This document shows positions 55,252 to 64,000 of a DNA stretch of 64,000 nt, in pieces. Position 1 is the stretch's first letter. The number at the start of each line of letters is the position of its first letter. Origin of the DNA: Devosia sp. (GTDB lineage Bacteria; Pseudomonadota; Alphaproteobacteria; Rhizobiales; Devosiaceae); NCBI GenBank assembly GCA_017794705.1, contig CP051235.1, forward strand, positions 2,109,010-2,173,009. Reading direction: 5' to 3'. The notes beneath the pieces were generated by a model. The model was not told where the DNA came from and did no database searches. It was given only the letters and a program-made list of their open reading frames with translations. A program made the position numbers and the translations under genes.

Positions 55252-56196
55252 TCAGCCCTTGCGGTTCTGCATGCCGAACCAGAAGCCGCCGATCACCACC
55301 AGCGCCGTCCCCACCCCATGCGCCAGCGTGAAGGGTTCGCCGAGAATCAGCACGGCCATGATCACCGTCATCACCGGACCGAAATTGCCGGTGGCCGAGG
55401 TGGCGCGGGCGCCAATGCGCGAGATGGCGTGGTTGAGCATGAAGGAGGGCAGGATGGTGCCGATGATCCCCAGCGCCAGCCCGTAGGCCCACACCTCACC
55501 GCTCAGTCCGGCGAACCCGTTGAGCCCGTGCTGTACGGTATTGTGGGTGATGGCGAACAGGCCGGCGGTGCTCATGCCGATACAGGTGAACAGGCGCGTG
55601 CCGACCAGATCCATCGAGCGGCGGGCCAGATGCTGGTAAAGCGCAAAGGTGATGGCTGAGGCCAGCACCAGGATGGTGCCGATCAGCAGCCCGTCGGCCT
55701 GATTGACGAGGTTCCAGCCAAAGATCACCAAAAGGCCGATCCAGGAGAGGATCATCGCCGGGATCAGCCGCCAGTTCATCCGGTCACCGAAGAACATCAG
55801 CCCCAGCGCAAAGGTGAAGAACGGATAGGTGAACAGCACCAGCCGCTCATATTGCGCCGAAACGAACAGCAAGCCGGCAAAGTCAAGGAAACTGGCGACA
55901 TAATAGCCCAGCGACCCGACCGCCGCTGCCGCCAGCACCCTGAGCGGGGTCAGCTTTTCCCGCATTTCGGGTTCGCGGGTCAAAACCCAGACAAGGATCG
56001 CCAGATAGATGGGTACCGCCACCAGCATCCTGAGGGCCAGCACCGTCTCGACGCCCACCCCGGCCTGATAGGCCAGCTTGATGAAAACGCCCTTGGTGGA
56101 GAAAAACACAGCACCGCCGATGGCGAGCGCATAGCCCCAGGCATTTATCGGCACGCTTGTGGGTTGCGCTTCGGAGCGGGAGGAGGGGGCGGTCAT
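55252..56196 (-). CDS. DMT/EamA family transporter
   Basis: A 314-residue inner-membrane protein with about ten helices in two EamA repeats. It begins with GYALAIGGAVFFSTKGVFIKLAY, has ASFLDFAGLLFVSAQYERLVLF in the middle and NHAISRIGARATSATGNFGPV and ILGEPFTLAHGVGTALVVIG at the end. Substrate unknown. It follows rlmJ on the same strand with 179 bases between, in which a 10-bp inverted repeat lies. Confidence 0.88.
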   Translation of the reverse strand: MTAPSSRSEAQPTSVPINAWGYALAIGGAVFFSTKGVFIKLAYQAGVGVETVLALRMLVAVPIYLAILVWVLTREPEMREKLTPLRVLAAAAVGSLGYYVASFLDFAGLLFVSAQYERLVLFTYPFFTFALGLMFFGDRMNWRLIPAMILSWIGLLVIFGWNLVNQADGLLIGTILVLASAITFALYQHLARRSMDLVGTRLFTCIGMSTAGLFAITHNTVQHGLNGFAGLSGEVWAYGLALGIIGTILPSFMLNHAISRIGARATSATGNFGPVMTVIMAVLILGEPFTLAHGVGTALVVIGGFWFGMQNRKG

Positions 56197-56255
56197 GCGG
56201 GGAGTTCCCTTTGAAATATGCCGCCGTCAGAACCGGGTCCCGAGCCTGAAGGCGG

Positions 56256-56312
56256 GAGCCGGAGAAATGTTGAAGGTTTACGGTGTCAGCGCACGATCAA
56301 CGTCTCCGGCTC
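56256..56312. repeat. 10-bp inverted repeat upstream of the DMT gene
   Basis: GAGCCGGAGA (56256-56265) and TCTCCGGCTC (56303-56312) are perfectly complementary, with a 37-base loop, between rlmJ and the DMT transporter, both on the minus strand. It could be the rlmJ 3' end or an operator for the transporter. Confidence 0.3.
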
Positions 56313-56375
56313 GCTGAAAAGCCAAAGGCGCTGAATAATCGAAATGAGGATCGACCGGATGTGCATTTATTCTGG

Positions 56376-57167
56376 TTAGGCCAATCCGGGCCGTTCGGCA
56401 AGCCGCGCCGCGATGGCGTCCAGTTCTGCGGCTGTCCCGAAGGGCGCGTTGACGAAAAACAGGCCGCTGCCCACCATGCCATGCCCGGGCCGGGCCGGCG
56501 GAAAGCTGACCTGATGATGCAGCGCGCCGGGAAAGTCCATACCTTCCAGCGCCTTGATCATCGGCTGATGTGAACCTGAGGTCAGGATCGGATACCACAG
56601 CATCAAAACGCCGACGTTCCACTTGCGATGCATGTCAGCCAGAAACGGCGGCAAAGCCAGATAGTCCTGTTTCACCTCGTAGGAAGGATCGATCAGCATC
56701 AGCCCGCGGCGCGGATCGGGCGGGGTCAGGCGTCTGGCGAGATGAAACCCGTCCTCACGGTACACATGCGCGCCAGTTCCCTGCAGCAGTTCCTCCAGCG
56801 CGCGATGCTCCTGCGGGTGCAGTTCGGCAAGATGGAGCGTGTCTTTGGGGCGCAGCATGGTCCTGGCGATCAGCGGGGAGCCGGGATAGGCGGTCCTGCC
56901 GTGTCGGGACCGCGCCTTTTCGAGCATTTGACGGTACGGGTGTGTGCCGGGGAATACGCTTTCCAGCTTCGCGATTCCCTTGGCCGCTTCGCCGGTCTTT
57001 TCGGCTTCCGGTGCCGTCAGGTCATAAAGCCCGCGCCCGGCATGGGTCTCGACATAGGTCAATGGCTTGTCCTTCTGGACCATATAGTCGAGCACACAAC
57101 ACAGCGCCGCGTGCTTGTGCACATCGGCAATGTTTCCGGCGTGATAGGCGTGCTGGTAGGACAACAT
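56376..57167 (-). CDS. rlmJ: 23S rRNA (adenine(2030)-N6)-methyltransferase RlmJ
   Basis: Methylates A2030 of 23S rRNA with S-adenosylmethionine. The 263-residue protein starts LSYQHAYHAGNIADVHKHAA, which is typical of RlmJ, followed by VETHAGRGLYDL (SAM-binding), LHPQEHRALEELL and LMLIDPSYEVKQDYLAL. The catalytic motif is DPSY where E. coli RlmJ has DPPY, a tolerated variant of the N6-adenine MTase motif. ATG 57167 was chosen since the upstream open frame overlaps xerC. It is 4 bases after xerC, on the same transcript. Confidence 0.95.
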   Translation of the reverse strand: MLSYQHAYHAGNIADVHKHAALCCVLDYMVQKDKPLTYVETHAGRGLYDLTAPEAEKTGEAAKGIAKLESVFPGTHPYRQMLEKARSRHGRTAYPGSPLIARTMLRPKDTLHLAELHPQEHRALEELLQGTGAHVYREDGFHLARRLTPPDPRRGLMLIDPSYEVKQDYLALPPFLADMHRKWNVGVLMLWYPILTSGSHQPMIKALEGMDFPGALHHQVSFPPARPGHGMVGSGLFFVNAPFGTAAELDAIAARLAERPGLA

Positions 57168-57171
57168 GGGG

Positions 57172-58101
57172 TCAGGCCCGCGGGTGCGCCTTTCGATAGG
57201 CCTCGAGTAGATGGTCGGTGTCGACGGCAGTATAGATTTGCGTGCTCGACAGGGAAGCGTGCCCCAGAAGTTCCTGGATGGCGCGCAGGTCACCGCCCTG
57301 GCCCAGAAGATGCGTCGCAAAGGAATGGCGCAGCGCATGCGGGGAGGCCGAGGGCTGCAGGCCAAGGGCACCGCGCAATTGCGCCATGCGCTGCTGGATC
57401 AGCCTTGGCGACAAGACGCCGCCGCGCACGCCGCGAAAGATCGGCTCGCCCTGACGCGGGTGAAACGGGCAAAGCGAGAGATAGGTGTCGATGCTTTGCC
57501 GCACCGGGCCGATCAGCGGCACCATGCGCGTCTTGCCACCCTTGCCGGTCACCCGCAGCGCTTCGCCGTTGAGATCGGCGCCGGTCACCGCCAGGGCCTC
57601 GGCAATGCGCAGGCCGGAGCCGTAGCACAGCGACAGAACCGCCATGTCCCGGGCGGCCACCCAGGGCCGGTCTTCCAGTTGGCTGGTGGTCTCAATCGTT
57701 TCGCGCGCTTCATTCACCGTCAGCGCCCGGGGCAGGGATTTCGAAGTTTTGGGCGGCGAGATCAGCTGCGGCGCTTCGCTCAGTTTCATCCCGCGCTTTT
57801 CAGCCCAGCTGAAGAAATTCTTGGTGGCCGAAAGGGTGCGCGCCAGCGAGCGGGACGCGGTGCCCTCGCTGCGCCGGTCGGCCATGAAGGCGCGTAGATC
57901 GGCGGTACGCAGGTCCTTGAGATCCCTGAGACTGACCGGCCCGCCGAGGTGGCCGGCGAGAAACTGCATCAATTGCCCCAGGTCGCGCTGGTAGGCTTTG
58001 ACGGTCTTCGGCGACAGCCGGCGCACCGACGCCAGATGCCGCAACCAGCCGGTCAGGGCATCGCGAAGATCATCGGCTGTCGAAACGGAAAAATCGGTCA
58101 T
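57172..58101 (-). CDS. xerC: Tyrosine recombinase XerC
   Basis: Site-specific recombinase that resolves chromosome dimers at dif with XerD. It has 309 residues: N-terminal core-binding domain (SPKTVKAYQRDLGQLMQFL), then the catalytic domain with R165 (YGSGLRIAEAL), K187 (TGKGGKTR), H255/R258 in HALRHSFATH, H281 in LLGHASLSSTQIYT and the nucleophile Y290. Divergent from priA with 151 bases between. rlmJ follows after 4 bases. Confidence 0.95.
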   Translation of the reverse strand: MTDFSVSTADDLRDALTGWLRHLASVRRLSPKTVKAYQRDLGQLMQFLAGHLGGPVSLRDLKDLRTADLRAFMADRRSEGTASRSLARTLSATKNFFSWAEKRGMKLSEAPQLISPPKTSKSLPRALTVNEARETIETTSQLEDRPWVAARDMAVLSLCYGSGLRIAEALAVTGADLNGEALRVTGKGGKTRMVPLIGPVRQSIDTYLSLCPFHPRQGEPIFRGVRGGVLSPRLIQQRMAQLRGALGLQPSASPHALRHSFATHLLGQGGDLRAIQELLGHASLSSTQIYTAVDTDHLLEAYRKAHPRA

Positions 58102-58252
58102 CGGCTCACTCTAGAAGAATCAGGTTAGCATTCCCCCAACGGCGGCGGCGAGGTCCCGCGCCCCCGTCACCAACAGGCATGGCATTTCCCGGCTGAATCA
58201 TTCATTGTTCCGGCTTTGTACACATCCTTCCCGGACTGGTCACTGAACGCAT

Positions 58253-60421
58253 ATGAGCGAATTGGGCAATATTGTTGCGGTCATGGTCGGGGTTGCGGTC
58301 GAAGGGCCCTATTCCTATCGGGTGCCGGACGGGATGGTGGTGGAGCGCGGATCCATCGTCGAGGTGCCGCTCGGCCCGCGCCAGATCATGGGCGTGGTCT
58401 GGGGCGAGCCAAAAGACATGGTGGCGCACAACCGGCTGCGTGACATTGCGGTCAAGTTCGACGTGCCCCCGCTCAGCGGCGAACTGGTCGACATGATCGA
58501 CTGGGTGGCCCGCTATACGCTCGCGTCCCCCGGCATGGTCATGCGGGCGGTGATGAGGTCCCGCGAGGCGCTCGATCCGCCCCGGCCCATCATTGCCTAC
58601 CGGTTTGAGGGCGAAGAGCCGCAGCGGATGACCGACGCGCGGCAGCGGGTGCTCGAACTGCTCGACGACGGCATGGCCTGGGCCAAGGCGGCGCTGGTCG
58701 GCGCCAGCGGCGTTTCCCCTTCGGTCATCGATGGTCTGGTCAAGCAGGGCGTGCTCACCCAGGTTGAACTGCCGCCGCCACCCGCCGTGCTGCCCCCCGA
58801 TCCCGATCACGCGCCGATCGATCTCAACCCGGTGCAGCAGGAGGCCCTAAGCCAGATCCGCGAACTGGACGTGCAAAAGTTCGGCGTCGCCTTGCTTGAT
58901 GGGGTCACCGGTTCGGGCAAGACCGAGGTTTTCTTTGAAGCGGTGGCTGACACGCTCAGGGCGGGTCGGCAGGCATTGGTGCTGTTGCCGGAAATCGCGC
59001 TCACCCACACGTTCCTTGACCGGTTCGAAAGCCGGTTCGGCGCCCGGCCCGCCGAATGGCATTCGGACATGACGCCGGTGCAGCGGGCCCGGGTCTGGCG
59101 GTCGGTTCTCACCGGGGAGGCGCGGGCAGTCGTGGGGGCCCGCTCGGCGCTGTTTCTGCCGTTCCACGAACTGGGGCTGATCGTCATCGACGAAGAACAT
59201 GACGGCGCCTTCAAACAGTCCGACGGGGTCAATTACCACGCCCGCGACATGGCGGTGGTGCGCGCCAATCTCGCCGATGCGCGGGTGATCCTGTCCTCGG
59301 CCACGCCTTCGGTTGAAAGCCGCAACAATGCCGATCAGGGCCGCTACAAACATGTGCGGATCGATGTGCGCCATGATGATGCGCAATTGCCCGACATCAC
59401 GGCGCTCGACATGCGCGAGGAGGGGCCGGACAAGGGCGACTGGATCGCCCCGGCGCTGGCGCGCGACATTTTCGCTGCCCTCGACCGGGGTGAACAGGCG
59501 CTGTTGTTCCTCAACCGGCGCGGCTATGCGCCGCTCACCCTCTGCCGCGCCTGCGGACATCAATATCAATGCCCGGACTGTTCCTCCTGGCTGGTCGAAC
59601 ACCGGTTCCGCGGCGTCCTGCAATGCCATTATTGCGGGCACGAGGTGAGGCGGCCCGAGGTCTGCGGGCAATGCGGAGAAAAGGATTCGCTGGTGCCCAT
59701 CGGGCCGGGCATCGAGCGGGTCGCCGAAGAGGCGGCGCGGCGCTTCCCCAATGCGCGGCGGGTGATCCTTTCGTCCGACATGGGGACCACAGGCCAGATC
59801 AAGGAACGGTTTGCCGAAATCGCCCGGGGCGACTACGACCTGATCATCGGCACGCAGCTTGTCGCCAAGGGACACCATTTCGAAAAACTGACTTTGGTCG
59901 GCGTGCTCGATGCCGATCTTGGGCTTGCCCATGGTGATCCGCGCGCGGCGGAAAAGACCTTCCAGTTGCTCACCCAGGTGACGGGCCGTGCCGGGCGGGC
60001 GGCGCGCAGCGGCAAGGCGTACCTTCAGACCTATCATCCCGAGCACCCGGTGATGCAGGCCATGGTCAAGGGCGACCGCGAAGGGTTCTACGCCCACGAA
60101 ATCAAGGTGCGCGAGGAAGGCGGACTGCCGCCGTTCGGGCGACTGGCGGCACTGATCATTTCAGCTTCCGAACATGAAGCGGCGCTCGGCCATGCCCGCC
60201 ATCTTCTGGGCAAGGCCCCGCAGGCCGAAGGCGTCCGCCTGTTCGGTCCCGCCGACGCCCCCGTCGCCATGGTCCGCGGCCGCCACCGCATCCGGCTGCT
60301 CGTGCAGTCCCCCAAGACGTTCGACCTCAGTTCCTACGTCCGCTTCTGGCTGACGGGCGCTGACAAACCTACCGGCAATCTCAGGGTGCAGGTGGATATC
60401 GATCCGGTGAGTTTTTACTAG
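58253..60421 (+). CDS. priA: Primosomal protein N' (PriA helicase)
   Basis: Replication-restart helicase, 722 residues. An N-terminal DNA-binding part (VAVEGPYSYRVPDGMVVE) is followed by the helicase core: Walker A GVTGSGKTEV from about residue 217, Walker B/DEEH IDEEHDGAFKQ, and the zinc-binding insert with CRACGHQYQCPDC, CHYCGHEVRRPEVCGQCG (eight Cys). LVAKGHHFEKLTLVGVLDAD, then VTGRAGRAARSG are the later helicase motifs. Start ATG 58253, divergent from xerC. It ends 127 bases before the EF-hand microprotein. Confidence 0.97.
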   Translation: MSELGNIVAVMVGVAVEGPYSYRVPDGMVVERGSIVEVPLGPRQIMGVVWGEPKDMVAHNRLRDIAVKFDVPPLSGELVDMIDWVARYTLASPGMVMRAVMRSREALDPPRPIIAYRFEGEEPQRMTDARQRVLELLDDGMAWAKAALVGASGVSPSVIDGLVKQGVLTQVELPPPPAVLPPDPDHAPIDLNPVQQEALSQIRELDVQKFGVALLDGVTGSGKTEVFFEAVADTLRAGRQALVLLPEIALTHTFLDRFESRFGARPAEWHSDMTPVQRARVWRSVLTGEARAVVGARSALFLPFHELGLIVIDEEHDGAFKQSDGVNYHARDMAVVRANLADARVILSSATPSVESRNNADQGRYKHVRIDVRHDDAQLPDITALDMREEGPDKGDWIAPALARDIFAALDRGEQALLFLNRRGYAPLTLCRACGHQYQCPDCSSWLVEHRFRGVLQCHYCGHEVRRPEVCGQCGEKDSLVPIGPGIERVAEEAARRFPNARRVILSSDMGTTGQIKERFAEIARGDYDLIIGTQLVAKGHHFEKLTLVGVLDADLGLAHGDPRAAEKTFQLLTQVTGRAGRAARSGKAYLQTYHPEHPVMQAMVKGDREGFYAHEIKVREEGGLPPFGRLAALIISASEHEAALGHARHLLGKAPQAEGVRLFGPADAPVAMVRGRHRIRLLVQSPKTFDLSSYVRFWLTGADKPTGNLRVQVDIDPVSFY

Positions 60422-60548
60422 CGGCGGGACGATGCTTTGCGAAACTGCATCGGAATTGTTCGGTTGTGTGCAATAGTTTCGTTACGTCTGCGCGGCAGGA
60501 CACTATGTCAATCGCGTCTTAGTCACAATTCAGCAATGAGGTGATAGA

Positions 60549-60758
60549 ATGCAGAAAGCTCAACGTACCGGCCCCTATCAGGTCGGTGGATTCCAGTTCT
60601 GGGTCCAGAATTGCACGATCTGGTACGACAGTGACGGGAATGGATCGGTCGACCGGAATGAGACCTGGGCCGAGTTCAAGGCCAATCCTGCCTTCAACCA
60701 GGCCACAAAAAACGGAGTCGAAGCCCAGCTTGATGCGCTGGGATGTCCGACGCCTTAG
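60549..60758 (+). CDS. EF-hand microprotein
   Basis: A 69-residue cytosolic-looking protein (no signal peptide). YDSDGNGSVDRNETW contains one canonical EF-hand loop at residues 27-38 (D27, D29, N31, S33, D35, E38, with Gly at position 6), so calcium binding is likely. It is otherwise without similarity that I recognise: GPYQVGGFQFWVQNCTIW before and FKANPAFNQATKNGVEAQLD after. ATG 60549 follows GAGGT. A lone EF-hand this small must pair with itself or another protein. The region is less GC-rich than its surroundings. Confidence 0.65.
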   Translation: MQKAQRTGPYQVGGFQFWVQNCTIWYDSDGNGSVDRNETWAEFKANPAFNQATKNGVEAQLDALGCPTP

Positions 60759-60786
60759 CTGACCTCAAGACGGGTAGACGATTCCC

Positions 60787-61050
60787 TCACCGCAACTGGC
60801 TGTCCTTGCTGCCGCGCCGGTTGATCGACGAGTGCACGACTTTGGCGTCCCGCCCGGACTGGCACTGCACGCAGGTTCTGACGCCGGGCACCGCCTTTCG
60901 GCGCGCTTCGGGGATGGGCTCACCGCATTCGTCGCAATATTCGGCGCTCGGGCCCTTGTTCATGCGCGCCCTAGCGTTGCGCACCGCATCAGACACGGTG
61001 TCGTCGATCTGATCCTGGATCGCGCCATCCTTTGTCCAGCCGCCGGCCAA
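60787..61050 (-). CDS. DksA/TraR-type C4 zinc-finger protein
   Basis: An 87-residue TraR-like protein. The C-terminal C4 zinc finger is C39-x2-C42-x17-C60-x2-C63 (YCDECGEPIPEARRKAVPG, then TCVQCQ), as in DksA/TraR proteins that bind RNA polymerase. The N-terminal helix is QDQIDDTVSDAVRNARARM. TraR-type proteins mimic ppGpp-DksA effects; whether this one does is not known. It is convergent with the EF-hand microprotein, 28 bases apart. Confidence 0.88.
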   Translation of the reverse strand: MAGGWTKDGAIQDQIDDTVSDAVRNARARMNKGPSAEYCDECGEPIPEARRKAVPGVRTCVQCQSGRDAKVVHSSINRRGSKDSQLR

Positions 61051-61186
61051 ATTGCCTCTCCTTTTGACGATCTGTCAGATTGAAAGCCCTTCATCTCTGA
61101 AATTCAAGCCGGGCATTTGCGTGGCATGATGCGCAAGAGCAAAAACCGCTTCCCGCCGGGCTGGTCCATGGCGTAATCCTCATCCC

Positions 61187-61648
61187 ATGCTGGAACAACG
61201 TGAAGTCACCCGCGAAACCCTGTTGCCGCTGATCAAGCTCAAGGTGGCGCCCGATCAGGAAAAACTGGTCGCCTCGAATGCAGTGACCATTGCGCAGGCC
61301 GCCTATGAGCCTCAGTCGGTGGTGTTTGGTCTGTGGGATGGTGACGAGGCCGTCGGGCTGCTGGCAATGATCAACCTTCCCCGGCATCCGGATGGCTTGA
61401 AGCCCGGCGATGTGCCGGACGCCGCCTACTTGTGGCGCCTGCTGATCTCCGCTGAGCATCAGGGCAAGGGCTATGGCCGTGCCGCCATCGAAATGGCCAA
61501 ACAGATCGCGCGCGACTGGGGTTATTCAAAGCTGGCCGCCTCGGTTGTTGATGCACCCAACTCCAACATGGGCTTTTACGAAGCCCTGGGCTTCCGCCAA
61601 ACGGGTGACGTGGTCGAGGACGAACTTGTCATCGTGATGGACCTGTAG
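61187..61648 (+). CDS. GNAT family N-acetyltransferase
   Basis: A 153-residue acetyltransferase. It begins LEQREVTRETLLPLIKLKVA and has LLISAEHQGKGYGRAAIEMAK, the acetyl-CoA-binding motif Q-x-x-G-x-G, then VVDAPNSNMGFYEALGFRQT at the C-terminus. The substrate is unknown. It lies 136 bases after the TraR-like gene on the other strand and precedes the ATP synthase operon. Confidence 0.88.
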   Translation: MLEQREVTRETLLPLIKLKVAPDQEKLVASNAVTIAQAAYEPQSVVFGLWDGDEAVGLLAMINLPRHPDGLKPGDVPDAAYLWRLLISAEHQGKGYGRAAIEMAKQIARDWGYSKLAASVVDAPNSNMGFYEALGFRQTGDVVEDELVIVMDL

Positions 61649-61970
61649 CCGCCAAAAGTTCCCCGAATGGCGCTGGCGCGAAAGCCGGCAAAATAGGCCA
61701 GCTTTCGCCCGGATCGCGGGGCGCAATTGCTCATCGGGGCGCGTGTATGCGGGCCCCGTGCCAAACCCGTCCAACTGCGACAATCCGAACCGGCTAAAAA
61801 GGCCGTTCACGCGCTTGCGCCTTGAGAGTTTGCTGTGCTAGGTGGTGCGCGGATTTCGAGGGGGGTGCCCAGCGCTCCCCTGTCTATGCAACAGCCTTGT
61901 CAGACCGCTGCGCAGAACGCTTGAGCGCCATTGGTCCTGACGGGAATGTCCAAGCCGGGGGTTCGAGAGT
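61649..61970. other. 322 bases between the GNAT gene and atpH
   Basis: Contains an 8-bp hairpin (61678-61708) downstream of the GNAT stop and the likely leader and promoter region of the atp operon. No open frame or clear -35/-10 pair was found in it. Confidence 0.5.
61678..61708 (+). terminator. Hairpin after the GNAT gene
   Basis: GCGAAAGC (61678-61685) pairs with GCTTTCGC (61701-61708), and a further three pairs (61687-61689 with 61697-61699) extend the stem after a mismatch. There is no T-run, so it is a weak terminator or a 3'-end stabilising structure. Confidence 0.4.
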
Positions 61971-62531
61971 TTGAGCGCATCCAGTTCTGTACTTGCCCAG
62001 ATTGCCCGCCCCTATGCGGCGGCGCTGTTTGATCTGGCCAACGAGGCCAAGAAGCTCGGTGAAGTCGAGGGCAGTTTGAATGATGTTTCCGATCTGATCG
62101 GAAACAGCGACGATTTCTCCACCTTCCTGACCAGCCCGGCGATCGCCGCCGACGTCAAGGCCGATGCGGTCAACGCCATCGTCGAAAAGGCCAAGTTGCC
62201 GGAACTGGTGGCCAATTTCCTCAGGCTGGTGGCTAAGAATGGCCGGCTGTTTGCCCTCGAGGCGATGATTTCAGAATTTCGCGCGTTGAGCGCCAAGGCC
62301 CGCGGCGAGATTTCCGCGGAAGTCACCTCGGCTGCCCCGCTGTCGAAAGCCCAGCTCAATGCACTCGCTGACACGCTCAAGGCCAAGGCCGGAAAGTCCG
62401 TGTCGCTCGATACCCGTGTCGATCCCTCGCTGATCGGCGGCCTTGTGGTCAAGGTCGGCAGCCAGATGATCGATACTTCCCTCAAAACGAAACTGACTGC
62501 GATGAAGATCGCCATGAAAGAGGTCGGATAA
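61971..62531 (+). CDS. atpH: ATP synthase F1 delta subunit AtpH
   Basis: The stator subunit that links F1 to the b subunits of F0. It has 186 residues: [20 protein letters not shown] at the N-terminus, [21 protein letters not shown] in the middle, and [20 protein letters not shown] at the end. The start is TTG 61971, with GAG just upstream; no in-frame ATG fits. It ends TAATG overlapping atpA, so translation is coupled. First gene of the atpHAGDC-type operon. Confidence 0.95.
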   Translation: MSASSSVLAQIARPYAAALFDLANEAKKLGEVEGSLNDVSDLIGNSDDFSTFLTSPAIAADVKADAVNAIVEKAKLPELVANFLRLVAKNGRLFALEAMISEFRALSAKARGEISAEVTSAAPLSKAQLNALADTLKAKAGKSVSLDTRVDPSLIGGLVVKVGSQMIDTSLKTKLTAMKIAMKEVG

Positions 62532-64000
62532 TGGATATCAAGGCTGCGGAAATTTCCGCTATCCTCAAGGACCAGATCAAGGATTTCGGCAAGGAGGCCC
62601 AGGTCTCCGAGGTCGGACAGGTGCTGAGCGTCGGCGACGGTATCGCCCGCATCTTTGGTCTTGATAATTGCCAGGCCGGTGAGCTGGTCGAATTCCCCGG
62701 CGGCATCAAGGGCATGGCACTGAACCTTGAAACCGACAACGTCGGTGTGGTGATTTTCGGTTCTGACCGCGACATCAAGGAAGGTGACGTGGTCAAGCGG
62801 ACCGGCGCCATCGTGGATACGCCGGTGGGTCCGGAACTGCTGGGCCGCGTCGTTGACGCGCTGGGCAACCCGATTGACGGCAAGGGCCCGATCAAGGCCA
62901 AGGCCCGCTCCCGCGTGGACGTCAAGGCGCCGGGCATCCTGCCCCGCAAGTCCGTGCATGAGCCGATGTCGACCGGCCTCAAGGCCATCGACGCGCTGAT
63001 CCCGATCGGCCGTGGCCAGCGCGAGCTGATCATTGGCGACCGCCAGACCGGCAAGACCGCCATCATTCTGGACACGTTCCTCAACCAGAAGCCGGGCCAC
63101 GACAGCGGCAACGAGAACGACAAGCTTTATTGCGTCTACGTCGCCGTCGGCCAGAAGCGCTCCACCGTCGCCCAGTTCGTCAAGATCCTGGAAGACAATG
63201 GCGCGCTGGAATATTCCATCGTCATCGCTGCCACCGCTTCCGATCCGGCTCCGATGCAGTTCCTGGCGCCGTTCACCGGCTGTGCCATCGCCGAATATTT
63301 CCGCGACAATGGCCAGCACGCCGTGATCGGCTACGACGATTTGTCCAAGCAGGCCGTCGCCTATCGCCAGATGTCGCTGCTGCTGCGCCGTCCTCCCGGC
63401 CGTGAAGCCTATCCGGGCGACGTGTTTTATCTGCACTCCCGCCTTCTGGAACGTGCCGCCAAGCTCAACGAGAATCATGGCGCCGGTTCGCTGACCGCCC
63501 TGCCGGTGATCGAAACCCAGGCGAACGACCTTTCAGCCTATATTCCGACCAACGTGATCTCGATCACCGACGGCCAGATCTTTTTGGAAACCGACCTGTT
63601 CTTCCAGGGTATCCGCCCGGCTGTGAACGCCGGTCTGTCGGTGTCCCGCGTGGGTTCTGCCGCGCAGATCAAGGCGATGAAGCAGGTTGCCGGCTCGATC
63701 AAGGGCGAACTGGCCCAGTATCGTGAAATGGCCGCCTTCGCCCAGTTCGGTTCCGACCTTGACGCCGCCACCCAGCGCCTGCTGAACCGCGGTGCCAAGC
63801 TGACTGAACTCTTGAAGCAGCCGCAGTTTTCGCCGCTCAAGACCGAAGAACAGGTCGCGGTGATCTATGCGGGTGTGAAGGGCTATCTGGATCAGATCGC
63901 GGTGGGCGACGTTCGTTCGTTCGAGCATGGTCTCTTGAACCTTCTGCGTTCCAAGCACGCCGACATTCTGTCGGGCATCGCCAAGGAAAAGGCGCTGACC
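62531..64000 (+). CDS. atpA: ATP synthase F1 alpha subunit AtpA (partial)
   Basis: The alpha subunit of F1-ATPase. The frame starts at ATG 62531, overlapping the atpH stop (TAATG), and runs off the right edge with 490 codons visible of about 510. The nucleotide-binding P-loop GDRQTGKT is at 169-176, followed by [39 protein letters not shown] and [19 protein letters not shown], all standard. The C-terminal ~20 residues and the rest of the operon (gamma, beta, epsilon) are outside the window. Confidence 0.98.
   Translation, partial: MDIKAAEISAILKDQIKDFGKEAQVSEVGQVLSVGDGIARIFGLDNCQAGELVEFPGGIKGMALNLETDNVGVVIFGSDRDIKEGDVVKRTGAIVDTPVGPELLGRVVDALGNPIDGKGPIKAKARSRVDVKAPGILPRKSVHEPMSTGLKAIDALIPIGRGQRELIIGDRQTGKTAIILDTFLNQKPGHDSGNENDKLYCVYVAVGQKRSTVAQFVKILEDNGALEYSIVIAATASDPAPMQFLAPFTGCAIAEYFRDNGQHAVIGYDDLSKQAVAYRQMSLLLRRPPGREAYPGDVFYLHSRLLERAAKLNENHGAGSLTALPVIETQANDLSAYIPTNVISITDGQIFLETDLFFQGIRPAVNAGLSVSRVGSAAQIKAMKQVAGSIKGELAQYREMAAFAQFGSDLDAATQRLLNRGAKLTELLKQPQFSPLKTEEQVAVIYAGVKGYLDQIAVGDVRSFEHGLLNLLRSKHADILSGIAKEKALT

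Overview
The window is high-GC DNA from an alphaproteobacterium, most likely of the order Hyphomicrobiales (Rhizobiales) and perhaps close to Devosia or Pelagibacterium. That placement is inferred from gene order: a heparinase-like gene before purH, the mdh-sucC-sucD-sucA-sucB-SDR-MAPEG-LysE-lpdA chain, and atpH-atpA. Other pointers are the giant NAD-glutamate dehydrogenase, type-2 ArgC and Omp19-like lipoproteins. It is almost all chromosomal core. I found no rRNA, tRNA, CRISPR array, insertion sequence, prophage or origin.

Layout. 1-12.3 kb: end of a heparinase II/III-like gene, purH, a minus-strand pair (NAD-glutamate dehydrogenase and an MFS transporter), a polysaccharide flippase, then leuC and a GST. 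12.3-19.7 kb: small envelope and hypothetical genes, a ClpP-like membrane protein with a coiled-coil partner, a divergent zinc-ribbon/MerR pair, deoD and a stand-alone cyclic-nucleotide-binding protein. 19.7-29 kb: a phosphoesterase, argC, leuD, RidA, leuB, a two-barrel outer-membrane protein and asd. The leucine genes are spread over about 15 kb. 29-32.4 kb: an EF-hand protein, carbonic anhydrase and small conserved genes.

32.5-53 kb is a TCA-cycle block on the plus strand: sdhC-sdhD-sdhA-[four genes]-sdhB, zapE, mdh, sucC-[secreted protein]-sucD, sucA, sucB, SDR, MAPEG, LysE, lpdA. It encodes succinate dehydrogenase, malate dehydrogenase, succinyl-CoA synthetase and the whole 2-oxoglutarate dehydrogenase complex. 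Predicted exported proteins of unknown role sit inside the sdh and suc gene sets. 53-64 kb: a secreted protein of ten Cys/Asp repeats, a DMT transporter, rlmJ, xerC, priA, an EF-hand microprotein, a DksA/TraR-type zinc-finger protein, a GNAT acetyltransferase and the start of the ATP synthase operon (atpH, partial atpA).

The most interesting signals are: (1) a possible Lys/Thr-rich leader peptide with competing hairpins between a promoter and asd; (2) the ten-repeat secreted protein; (3) a gene between sdhA and sdhB split at a run of nine G, which may be phase-variable or a sequencing error; (4) a DUF4287-type gene with an in-frame TAG; and (5) exported-protein genes embedded in sdh and suc. 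Many starts were moved from the longest open frame using Shine-Dalgarno sites and family lengths; several genes appear to start with TTG or GTG.
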